Below are positions 33,774 through 43,086 of a stretch of 64,000 bases of DNA, one piece after another. Under the pieces are notes generated by a model, which saw only the letters and a program-made list of their open reading frames with translations, did not search any database and was not told where the DNA came from. The stretch comes from Nephrocerus scutellatus (Eukaryota; Arthropoda; Insecta; Diptera; Pipunculidae): assembly GCA_947095585.1 (NCBI GenBank), contig OX352761.1:87754779-87818778 (forward strand). Direction: 5' to 3'. Made by a program: the position numbers and the translations under genes. The first letter of the stretch is position 1. The number at the start of each line of letters is the position of its first letter.

Positions 33774-34183
33774 TGTTACGACCATAACATACCGACAATC
33801 GCCTATAATTCTAAACATTTTCTCAACTCAGCACATTTTATTTTCCCAGCAAAATATAGATAACGTACACCTTGCATACTGCTGTTTTCGCTGTGTGACA
33901 TATTCCCACAGTTTTCTGTTGCCCTCAGCACATTCTCTGGGAAAACATTTTCTCAGCCAATATGCAAAATGCATGGTGTCTTATTGCTGTCTGGGTACGT
34001 GTTATTTTTGCTTTAATTTATCAATCTGAAAATTGTACAATTAGCATTAAATTAGTATATAAGAGCACAATTCAATTAAAGTAAATCAGTTCCTTTTTAG
34101 AAACCAAACCGTATTTTATTTATTGGCTTCCCCCCACCAGTGGTAAGGGGTCATTAAATAAATATCATAAAACCATCATAACA
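33774..34183 (+). repeat. 3' LTR of the roo-like element
   Basis: 410 bp, no difference from the 5' LTR found on reading. It is preceded by a purine-rich GATCAGGCGGCGGCCCC stretch 23 bases after the stop codon. Confidence 0.92.
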
Positions 34184-34769
34184 GTACTCTTCTTTCAAAA
34201 AAGATTTATAGTAACCTTGTATCTGGAAGGGTTCAAGAGTTATAGGGGTGTGATGTCATGTAAGGTCAAAAGTACGTCTTCGTTCATTTTAGAAACTTTC
34301 ACTTTTAACCCTGCTCCTGTTGACCGAATGCATAAATATTGTGATGTGGATTTGTAGAAAATTGAATAGGCTTTATTATTGCATTTGTCAAAAAAAAATT
34401 ATCCGAGAGCGATTTTCGAAATATTCGCGTTTGAAAATAAAATTTAAGAAAAGAAAAAAGGTTTTTGGATTTTGATGACATTTATATCGGTAACGGTTTA
34501 AAGAATTTAAGAAAATGTTTATTATTTGATCTTATAAATTTAATTTTCTTTCAAAAATGACCAACAGTGGCCTTGTAGCTAGAAGCGTTCAAGAGCTACA
34601 GGATGTGAAGTGATGTCAGGTCAAAAGTACATCTCTTCGCATTAAAACGCTACGTACACCGTAGGGGGTAAAAATAGACCTACCCTCCCATACAATTTTT
34701 TTCACGAAATTAACCAAGAATCATCCCTTTAAGTATTTGCCACCTTAACGGATACACCCTGTATATATA

Positions 34770-35466
34770 CTAGCTGACCCGACAGACGTTGTCCTGTCCC
34801 ACTATCAATAAATTTGTTTGTGATCGTTTTGTGAACTTGTGAAAAGCTATTTGTTTTGCGATATCGCGTCATAGTATTAGTCACATCAGTATTAGCAGAA
34901 ATACCCGGCGTTTCCCGGCTGTCCCATCCCACTGACCCCCGCCCACTGAACTCCCGCCCTCTGACCTCCCGCTCACTGACGCCACGCCCACTTACACCCG
35001 CGTTTCCCGGCTGCCCCATCCAACTGACCCCGCCTACTGACCTCCCGCCCACTAACGCCACGCCCACTTACACCTCAATAACTAACCAACTCACCAATCC
35101 ATAAAACTATAGAATCGACACTTATACAGGCAAAAAATGTACACTTGTTAGAATATTCTTTATATGAAGATTATATACAGGGAAAACTACATTTTCCACC
35201 CCAGCGCCACCTATCGGGTCCAAATTATGTCAACGACTTTTTTTTTATATAAAAATATTATGTGGTGTGAATTTGAGCCAAATCGTTCCATAAATAAGAA
35301 TTTTCGGAAAAAAAACGATACCAGCGCCATCTTCCGGGCTGATTTGTGAATCTAAACCATCCAGAGCGTCACCCAAACGCATACAAAAAAACTAATTCAA
35401 ATTGGTCCAGCCGTTTAGGACGAGTTCAGTGACAACACACGTACAGTAGAATTATATATATAAAGA
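34770..35466 (-). mobile_element. Non-autonomous Helitron
   Basis: On the minus strand it starts TCTTTATATATATAATTC and ends GGGTCAGCTAG, inserted between A and T. A short hairpin (GACAG/CTGTC) precedes the CTAG end by about seven bases. It contains the CCCACTGACC-type minisatellite and sequence shared with the Helitron at 42166. It lies 17 bases beyond the right end of foldback J. Confidence 0.8.
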
Positions 35467-35799
35467 TATATTTTTTTAAATAAAGTCTACATCTATTTTT
35501 TTTCATTCTTCCATATTGACTATTGTCGTCTTCCTGCCTGACAATTCAGAAGTGGAATTTACCCAAAAACCAGTAATATACATACGTCCATCCGCCTAAT
35601 GACCACCCTCCCATTGACCCACCTCCAACAATGGAACACCTCAACTACACAACATATATCGATACTATTTTTGGCAAAAATTACAAACAGTTTCAAATGT
35701 ATATAAAAAGAAAATATACCTTGCCAAGTACAGCTAAAAACTTGTGTGTAGATTATAAATGAAACGCAATTTCAAACCCTCCAAGAAGTATTTGTTCTT
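35467..35799. other. No gene recognised
   Basis: AT-rich sequence flanking the Helitron. No open frame, repeat or signal is found that I can support. Confidence 0.5.
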
Positions 35800-36660
35800 T
35801 CCACACCTCAGTGAAGCATCCCATACAAATATTTTACAACATTTACCCGATTTTCTTAAAATTTTATACACATTTGTATCTCCGATGGAAAACGCTTTTT
35901 GTAAAAATTTGGGAGACCCCGGGCCCCGGGGTAGTGGGGCCCCATACATATTTTTTAAAAAAATTAACCCGACTTTCTTCAAATTTTATACACGTGTGTA
36001 TCTCCTATGGACAACACTTATTGTAAAAATGTTACAGACGTCGGGCCCCGGGGTCGTGGGGATTCAAATTTAAAATAAAAATTAACCCGATTTTCTTAAA
36101 GTTTTATACACATGTCTATCTCAGATGGACAAAACGTTTTGGACATTTCTTGAGCAAATGGGCCCTGAGGCCTGAGGGGTGCCCATATAATTTTTTTTAA
36201 AATAATCCCGATTTACTTTAAATTTTAAACATATGTGTATCTTCGATGGACAAAATTTTTGAACATTTTTTGAGCGAATGGCCCCGATGGGTGCCCATAT
36301 AATTTTTTTTAAAAATTAGCCCGATTTTCTTGAAATTTTAAACATATGTGTATCTCCGATGGCCAAAAGTGTTTGTAAAATTTTGGGAGTGATCGGGCCC
36401 TAAGGCTCGAGGGGGACCTGTTAATTTTTAAAAAATCAGCCCGATTGTCTACAAATGTTAAACACATGTGCATCTCTGATTAACAAAACTCTTTGTTACA
36501 TTTTTTGGAGTTATCGGAGTGATTTGGAGCCGATGATATGGCTCGAGGTGCCCATTTAAGTTTTTTAAAATTAACCCGATTTTCTTCAAATTTTAAACAC
36601 TTGTGTATCTCCGATGGACAAAACTTATTTTTAACAGTTTCGGAGTGATTGGGCCCTGAG
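35800..36660 (+). repeat. Tandem repeat, period about 115-130 bp, seven diverged units
   Basis: The core CCCGATTTTCTTCAAATTTT recurs near 35848, 35968, 36086, 36208, 36321, 36440 and 36572. Each is followed by ACACATGTGTATCTCCGATGG-like sequence and a GGGCCC-containing block. Units are diverged by substitutions and small indels, so the array is old. Short open frames here are by-products of the repeat. Confidence 0.75.
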
Positions 36661-36919
36661 TCGTGCGACGGTTTTTTGTTTTTTTTTTGTCCTGTCTGCG
36701 CATATGGAAAGGCCGAAACGGTAGTTGTTCGGTTATATACACGTTGTGTGCCGACAGCCGTGTGCGTCCGAAGGGTTTTGTTGTGTATATCGGTATTCGG
36801 TAGATATATATACAGTGGTGGCTGGGATATATACGTTGTGTGTCTACAGTCGTTGGGTGTTGCAACTGCGCTGTTGATTTGATAACCTACGTTTGTATTT
36901 TATTATTGTGAGTTTTAAA
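36661..36919 (+). other. Leader-like stretch upstream of a SAP-gag fragment
   Basis: Repeated TATATACACGTTGTGTG motifs near 36735 and 36826, with no coding frame. It may be the leader of the fragment that follows; this is inference. Confidence 0.35.
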
Positions 36920-37050
36920 ATGCAAAAAAAACAAATGAGCTGAAAGTTAGCGAACTGAGATGTGATCTTCTTGAAATGGGAGCGGATACGAAAGGCACTA
37001 AGGCCGAGCTCGCATTGGGTGGGGGGTTGGAACTTAAAAACATCCAGTTC
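36920..37050 (+). pseudogene. N-terminal fragment of a SAP-domain gag-like protein
   Basis: The frame encoding NELKVSELRCDLLEMGADTK then GTKAEL matches the SAP motif (helix, turn, helix with GxK). An ATG lies just upstream but one base out of frame, next to an A8 run. The reading ends in glycine-rich sequence at about 37030. It is a truncated N-terminus of some retroelement gag. Its sequence differs from the SAP start of TE-C, and its element is not identified. Confidence 0.5.
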
Positions 37051-37062
37051 CGTTTCTTAAAC

Positions 37063-37119
37063 CAACAACAACACCATTACCATTTATGTAATTATGTAAT
37101 GGTAATGGTGTTGTTGTTG
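37063..37119. repeat. Perfect 21-bp inverted repeat at the TE-B junction
   Basis: Arms 37063-37083 and 37099-37119 are exact reverse complements (CAACAACAACACCATTACCAT and its complement, split by a 15-base loop). It sits at the point where LTR-B sequence begins (37123). Confidence 0.7.
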
Positions 37120-37122
37120 TTG

Positions 37123-38006
37123 TCGACTGAGAAGTCCGACTGTGGTATAGGGTATTGGATGCGCCAATCATCTATATAGGCAATTACCTCTATACCTAGG
37201 TTTAGGTATATATATAAATTTTATTAAAGTATTCAAATTTAGTTAAAAAAAACAATATTTTTAATTTCAAAATGAATATCTTTATTATTTGAGTATTAAG
37301 ACTAGAGCTTCGGATCCCTTACCACTGGTGGGGGGAAATCGTCAGCTGTAAATGGTGACTGCTTAAAGACTGAATTAATTGAGATCAAGCGATCCCTTTT
37401 TATAGTGCTTAATTGCTAATGCAGCATTTTGACTGCGGACGATACTCTTTGTATCGTTTACATTGAAAATGGCGGTTTGTTTATAATAAAATATTTAAGA
37501 CGAGGCATTTTGCCTGCGGACGATAACCTCTGACATTCCGACTGCGGACGATACTCTTTGTATCGTTTACATTGAAAATGGCGGTTTGTTTATAATAAAA
37601 TATTTAACACGAGGCATTTTGCCTGCGGACGATAACCTCTGTACATTCCGACTGCGGACGATACTCTTTGTATCGTTTACATTTATTGGTTGAACTTAAA
37701 GTCCAGGGTTTGTTCATCTTGGTTTGTTGGTATTTGTTGGAGCGTACAGGATGGCTCTGACATAACACATATATATATATATAGGTATAAATAAGTAGTT
37801 ATTCTTAGTTAAAGCATTTGAAAAACTGTAACATAGTATTAAATCTCAAGAAGAGAAGAAAAGAAAAGAAATAATAAAACCAAAACCCAAATACCAAGAA
37901 AACGAATTATTATTTATAAGGAAAAATAAAAACAATTTGTAACACGGTAGAAGAGGAGAAGAACCCTGGGTAGACCGGCGAGCGTCACCCGAGTAGAAAC
38001 GTTACA
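37123..38006 (+). repeat. 5' LTR of TE-B (right part), with embedded LTR-A
   Basis: It begins within LTR-B at TCGACTGAGAAG, is interrupted by LTR-A at 37217-37768, and resumes at 37769. It ends in CGTTACA at 38006, the inverse of the TGTAACG start. This is the only place where the LTR-B right end is visible. Confidence 0.75.
37217..37768 (-). repeat. Solo LTR-A inside LTR-B
   Basis: A complete 552-bp LTR-A with TATATATA on both sides and no TE-A internal sequence. It has three 110-bp units. It occupies exactly the LTR-B position where TE-A sits in the four left units. Confidence 0.8.
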
Positions 38007-38010
38007 AATT

Positions 38011-38137
38011 TGGCGCCCGAGCAGGGACTATATTAAAATAGTCACCCCCCCGCAAAAACCAAGAAAATATACGTTATTATATAAGTATAACTCTATTATA
38101 AACAGGGACGTTACAAATTTGGCGCCCGAGCAGGGAC
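38011..38137 (+). other. Duplicated primer-binding site of TE-B
   Basis: TGGCGCCCGAGCAGGGAC at 38011-38028 and again at 38120-38137, each preceded by CGTTACAAATT. The 18-mer is close to the tRNA-Lys primer site of lentiviruses and of Osvaldo. The 109-bp duplication includes the last bases of the LTR. Confidence 0.75.
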
Positions 38138-38656
38138 TATATTAGAATAGTCACATCACCGACGAGGACAAATATATATAAACATAATTATATAATTTTA
38201 ATATAAGCCGACGACACGAATGGTCGCAATAACTTTAAGCAGACGACACGAATAGTCGCACCAACAGAAATATATTTAGAGCCCGTTTTATCATAAGTCG
38301 ACGACTAGAATAGTCGCATCACCAAGAAAAAAATATAATTATATATAAACAAAGGACATGAATGGTCGCAGTAGTTATACAAAAACAACTCTAAATATAA
38401 GCAGACGACACGAATGGTCGCATCACCAAAAATTATTAAAATTAGAACCAGCCTTACTCTAAGAGAATGTTTAGAATAGTAGCAGTAGAAAAAAAATCTG
38501 CTTCATTAGTATTACTGACGAAAGAGACATATACCGAGCCAACTACCAAAGGGAAAAAGTTGCTGATATTGGTGAAAGCGTCACCACTGACATAGTCTGG
38601 GCACCAACCGGGATGTGTCCAAATTCAGACCCGAGCAACAAACCTCCTTTTTGGCA
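38026..38656 (+). other. TE-B leader with serial small hairpins
   Basis: Repeats of the form GAC-(six or seven AT-rich bases)-GTC: GACTATATTAAAATAGTC at 38027, its copy at 38136, then CGACACGAATGGTCG-type units near 38211, 38244, 38301, 38349 and 38407. Most are followed by CATCACC or a similar CACC. No coding frame occurs before 38657. Confidence 0.6.
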
Positions 38657-39510
38657 ATGGCAACCACAGACACTGGACTGAGTGCATCTGGGGTGTACTC
38701 TTTAAGAAAAGAAGAACTGATCAGCGAACTGGAACGTCGTGGCTGAATACCGGCATTACATTAAACGCCGAGAATTCACAAATTTATCAGAACTCACCGC
38801 CCTCATCGAGGACTTCGAGTGTTTGACGACCGAACAACATTCGTCGCGGCCTACGCAGATGTCGAATCGGCAAGTACCACTACGCCCTACTGCACCACTG
38901 TTTCGTCATACAGCACCACCGTTTCAACCAGCAGTCGTATCACACACACATTATAGTCCACCAGCACCCCAGCAGGTGCCCGTTCCATACCAGACGACCA
39001 TCCAGTCAGCTCGACCAATCTTCGCACCGATACAACAAACCAACGATGTAACATATCCACATCATGCCAGTAATGTCACATACCCTATCGTAGCCAACGA
39101 TGTAACATATCCGCATCATGCCAGTAATGTCACATACCCTATCGTGGCCAACGATGTAACATATCCGCATCATGCCAGTAATGTCACATACCCTATCGTG
39201 GCCAACGATGTAACATAACCGCATAATGCCAGTAATGTCACATACCCTATTGTGGCCAACAATGTAACATATCCACAGCATACCAGCCAGATCAACGACC
39301 AGATACCCACCATTGGTATACCACCCACCAGCGCATATAAACGGAAAACCCATTGTTGGAAGTGCGGTCAACCAGGGCATGTTCGAAAGAAATGCCAACA
39401 GGCACGACCACTGTTCTGTTCATACTGCGGCGTATATGGTATACAGCACCGCAACGGTCAATGTAGACCGGGAAACGCCAGCGGGCCGTCCAATCCCATG
39501 AGGCATTAGA
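38657..39510 (+). pseudogene. gag: TE-B gag, internally deleted
   Basis: It starts with ATG at 38657 and a SAP-like opening (YSLRKEELISELERRG), then a stop. In another frame from about 38739 comes EYRHYIKRREFTNLSELTAL, which looks like the end of a capsid domain, so most of the capsid is deleted. A Pro/Gln-rich linker follows, then a 54-bp tandem repeat encoding 18-residue units (ASNVTYPIVANDVTYPHH) at about 39050-39270. Then come a CCHC zinc knuckle (CWKCGQPGHVRKKC, near 39358) and a second Cys/His motif (CSYCGVYGIQHRNGQC). One repeat unit contains a stop (TAACC near 39217). Confidence 0.7.
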
Positions 39511-39579
39511 CGTCCCAGACCCGACTGTCCTCAGTCACGCCTCATACACATTACCAATTGAATGTTACAAGTAACAATA

Positions 39580-40640
39580 TAATGCCGTCATCGATACTGG
39601 GACAGGGAAATCATGCATTGGAAAAACGATACAGCAAGTCTGTATAACCAACCAAGTACCAGTTAGACCGATAGCTATGACTTTCGCCTTAGCCAACAAA
39701 TCTACAGTCACCGCTCGTCAGGCATATATGATTTAATTGAAATGGGAAGGCCAAACATACACCCAAGAGTTTGTCTTCATACCAGATCTTATGGACAAGT
39801 TCCTAATAGGAACGGACTTCCTATCGAAACTTGGTTTCACCATTAACCAAGGAAAAAATACAATAATAGCACGAACCGAACCTAGTCAACCAGTAATCCA
39901 AAGCCTTCTGACCGAAAGGCAGCAATTGGACAAATTCCTGGCAATCGAATTGCCACAGTTTGAAAATGTTAAAGGGCCCACCAGTGTTACCGAGCATGAG
40001 ATTCGACTCAAACACCAGCGGCCGTTCAAACAGCGATGCATGCCAAGAAACCCCGCGATGCAAGCGATTATTAACGAAGAGATCGACCAATTATTGGCAG
40101 AAGGGAAAATAGAATCATCCAACAGTCCATATAGCTCACCCATCGTGTTGGTCAAGAAGAAGCAAGGTACCTGGATGCTATGCGTTGACTATCGACAATT
40201 AAACGAAATCTCAATCAAAGATGCATATCCGCTACCACAGATTAACCACATACTCGACAAGCTTTAAGGAGCCAAATACATTTCTACGATCGACCTTAAG
40301 CAAGGATACTGGCAGATACCGCTGAAGGCAACAAGTCGACCATATACCGCGTTCACCGTTTCTGGTCGAGGAGTCTACCAGTGGAAAGTCATGCCGTTTG
40401 GGTTACACTAAGCCCCTGCTACTTTTCAAAGACTGCTCGACAGAATTATCAGTCCGGAATTGGAACTGTACGCTTACTTGGATGATATCATTGTCATCGG
40501 AAGCACCTTCGCTGAGAATATGGCTGCTCTAACCGAGGTATTTTAACGCTTGAAATCGGCCAGACTTAAGATCAATGCTGAGAAATGTGAGTTCGGCAAG
40601 GCAGAAATGCGATATCTTGGACACATCCCGACAAAATTGA
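39580..40640 (+). pseudogene. pol: TE-B protease and reverse transcriptase
   Basis: The protease active site VIDTGTGKSC is near 39590, followed by MTFALANKSTVTARQAYM and a stop. From 39737 an open stretch of 176 codons holds the protease end (FLIGTDFLSKLGF) and RT fingers (VKKKQGTWMLCVDYRQLNE). The RT frame then continues through three isolated TAA codons (40264-40266, 40409-40411, 40543-40545). It keeps STIDLKQGYWQIPL, VMPFGLH and the catalytic YAYLDDIIVIG. Shortly after (A)EMRYLGH near 40620 the sequence jumps, removing RNase H. Confidence 0.75.
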
Positions 40641-40769
40641 AGCAGTAAAATCGCTGGTACCCCCGCGAAACATAAAGGAACTTCGTCGCATAATCGGAAA
40701 CGCATCATGGTATCGACGCTTCGTCCCTTGCGCGATTTGTCCGGAGATGCCGTACGTGCATAGAATACA

Positions 40770-41640
40770 AGGTACCAACTTGCAAACCCGCTGGAAAAAT
40801 GTATATGACTGCCGCTTACCATCCATGGGAAATTGTATGCTCCGACTTTGTAGGACCACTGCCACGTTCGACTAAGGGACATGATGATACTCGTTTTCTA
40901 CGACAAGTTTTCAAAATGGGCAGAAGTCATGGCTTTGCACGATGCCACAACCCCCGCGTTGATAAGAGGATTCAGGGAACGAATACTTAGCCGGTATGGC
41001 TGCCCAAAATTGTTAATTACTGACAACGGTACGCAATACAGAAGGGACAGTTCCAAAATCTGCTCGCGCAATTACAAATAAAGCAACGGTTTACGCCGCC
41101 ATATACGCCGCAAGCCAACCCAACTGAAAGGATGAACCGCGTCATCAAGACCATGATCGTGCAATATGTGAAGACAGACCATCGCAGATGGGATGAGCAT
41201 CTACCAGAGCTAATGTTAGCTATAAACACTAGCAGAAACGAAGTAACAGGTTATTCAGCGGCATATCTAAATTTTGGCCGCGAATTACGCCTCCGAGCCT
41301 GACACGGCAGAACGCGTAACCAGACTGCACGAAATACTCGCCTTAGTCCGGCTGAATCTCGCAAAAGCATTTGGAACCCAGAAGAGGTACTACGACCTCC
41401 GACGCCGCCTGTGGACACCTGCAGTAGGAGAAATGGTGTATTATCATCATCGACCACTCTCCTCGGCTGCTCAGCAATTTGCCACCAAATTTGCCCCACG
41501 GTACATCGGACCATACCATGTACAAAAGAGAATCTCCCCGTCATATTTATCTTGGAAGGGGATAACAAGAAAACTCTCACAGCTTACGTAAAAGACTGCA
41601 AGGAAATATCCGGACTGCCACCAAACGACGGGTAGCACAC
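40770..41640 (+). pseudogene. TE-B integrase
   Basis: Integrase pieces in shifting frames: YHPWEIVCSDFVGPLPRSTK (first Asp), FYDKFSKWAEVMAL, LLITDNGTQY (second Asp), TPQANPTERMNRVIKTMI (Glu), then FAPRYIGPYHV in the C-terminal domain. The zinc domain is mostly lost in the deletion that also removed RNase H. At least three frame changes occur, so this is not functional. Confidence 0.75.
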
Positions 41641-42063
41641 ACACCCCTGACTTTATTCAGGCAATCCCACGAAAAAATCCCTAGACCAACCACCCTATCC
41701 ACAAAACCTATTCCCGAAACAACCCGAGCTAAATCCCCAATACATATCCAGTCCGTAACGATATTTCCCTTAAACCCTAAAGGCAACACACCAACCACCC
41801 CGATAGAACCACAAGAGGAGGAAATACTCATAACGGCGTACGAGATCGTGGCCAAAAGCGAAAAATTCGATCCCCGAGCCCTGGAAGGTGTGAATATGGT
41901 GCCGCCGAGACCATACCGAAGTAAGAAAGGGCGTCCGCGACGATTTAGATTAACCGGCCCCCTAGGAAACTTATACGGAAAACAAATCGCCGACGATGCA
42001 GTACTCTTCAAGACAGAGGACCACCAGGAAATCACCCTGCGTAACAATGCAAATAGCAAATAA
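41641..42063 (+). pseudogene. TE-B pol C-terminal tail
   Basis: An open plus-strand frame rich in Pro/Thr (IPETTRAKSPIHIQSV, TPTTPIEPQEEEILIT) and ending with a basic segment (RPYRSKKGRPRRFRLTG) and NNANSK stop. It is colinear with 9535-9910. It follows integrase directly, so it reads as a long C-terminal extension. I do not recognise a domain. Confidence 0.5.
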
Positions 42064-42165
42064 AATAATAAAAGAAACACCAGGAAGAAAAAAAATATAT
42101 ATAAACCTGGATAGAAAAGAAAAACAAACCTAGCCTTAAGTATATAATCTATATATATATAAAAA

Positions 42166-42762
42166 TCAATTTCTGTTAGTTAGACTGGCTAAAACTCGAG
42201 AACGGCTGAACCGATTTGGCTAATTTTGGTTTTAAATTATTTGTGGAAGTCCAGAAAAGGTTTAAACGGTGAATTTAGTCCCACTAGGAGGCGCTGGTAT
42301 CGTTTTTTTTTAAATTCTTATTTATGGAACGATTTGGCTAAAACTCACACCCTATAATATTTAAATAAAAAGAAAGTCGTTGACAAAATTTGGACCCGAT
42401 AGGTGGCGCTGGTGTCTTTTTTTTCCTCCGAAAAATTCTTATTTATGGAACGATTCGGCTCAAATTCACACCATATAATATTTAAATAAAAAGAAAGTCG
42501 TTGAATTTGGACCCGATAGGTGGCGCCGGTGTCTTTTTTTTCCTGAGGTGGGTCAGTGTGTATGAGGTCAATGGGCGGGTGGTCAGTGGGTGTGAGTTCA
42601 GTGGGCGGTGGGTCAGTGTGTATGAGGTCAAAGGGTGGGTGGTTAGTGGGCGGGAGGTCAGTGGGTGGAAGGTCAGTAGGCGGGGGTCAGTGGTATAGGG
42701 AAACCGGGTGTAAGTGGGCGTGGCGTTAGTGGGCGGGTAGCAAAGCGCCCGGGAACAGCTAG
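42166..42762 (+). mobile_element. Non-autonomous Helitron inside TE-B
   Basis: 597 bp, starts TCAATTTCTGTTAG and ends GGGAACAGCTAG, between A and T. The hairpin GGGCG/CGCCC (42731-42750) ends eight bases before CTAG. It contains the conserved CGAGAACGGCTGAACCGATT motif, an internal ~115-bp tandem duplication (about 42305-42540), and a GGTCAGTGGGCGG minisatellite (about 42545-42720). No coding capacity is present. Confidence 0.85.
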
Positions 42763-43086
42763 TCAAATATAGATTCTTTGTTTTTTGTAACTCAGGCCGT
42801 TGACTGGCAAGATAAATAACGGTAATCCCATAAAAGAGAGTGACCACACCGACCGAGCAAATCAGATTATAAATATTATTAAACCGCAAAATAAGAGAAA
42901 CAATTAGATTTAGTTATACTAGAAAATTTTTTTATATATCCACTATGTATATATAGCCAACGAAAACACAATTATAATTACTTATATTAGAGAATTTCTT
43001 TTATATACATCCACTATGTACATATATTAATACATATTACTTATACCACCTAGTATTTTTGTTTCTTCCCCGAAGTAGGTGGGGAA
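42763..43086 (+). other. TE-B 3' untranslated end and polypurine tract
   Basis: AT-rich 3' end ending in GAAGTAGGTGGGGAA, the putative plus-strand primer. It is colinear with 10029-10352. Confidence 0.65.

Larger units (their letters stand above)
25767..34183 (+). mobile_element. Complete roo-like BEL/Pao retrotransposon with env
   Basis: 8417 bp. Two 410-bp LTRs read as identical, flanked by the 5-bp duplication GTACT (25762-25766 and 34184-34188). It has a tRNA-Tyr primer site, one open 2461-codon frame, and a purine-rich stretch before the 3' LTR. The single gag-pol-env frame and domain order match the Drosophila roo type. It is the youngest and apparently only intact element in the window, inserted in the right arm of foldback J. 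Confidence 0.92.
24462..34752. repeat. Foldback element J, about 1.87 kb, split by the roo-like insertion
   Basis: The left arm (24462 to about 25308) is repeated as its reverse complement in 25377-25766 plus 34189-34752, around a centre near 25342. The outer ends are TCCGTTAAGG and CCTTAACGGA. Each arm has two diverged sub-units beginning GACCTTACAT(C/G)ACTTCACACCCT. The right arm has an extra ~110 bp near 25396-25505. No coding frame is seen. It looks like a non-autonomous long-inverted-repeat element; its superfamily is not recognised. Confidence 0.7.

Noticed and set aside
39006..39398. Minus-strand repeat protein opposite TE-B gag
   Set aside because: It is the complement of the 54-bp gag repeat. 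Gag sense with its zinc knuckle is on the plus strand.
38500..40545. Stop-codon reassignment suggested by several TAA codons in TE-B
   Set aside because: Other genes here use TAA normally as stop (for example the roo-like polyprotein), and TE-B also has frameshifts and deletions, so decay suffices.
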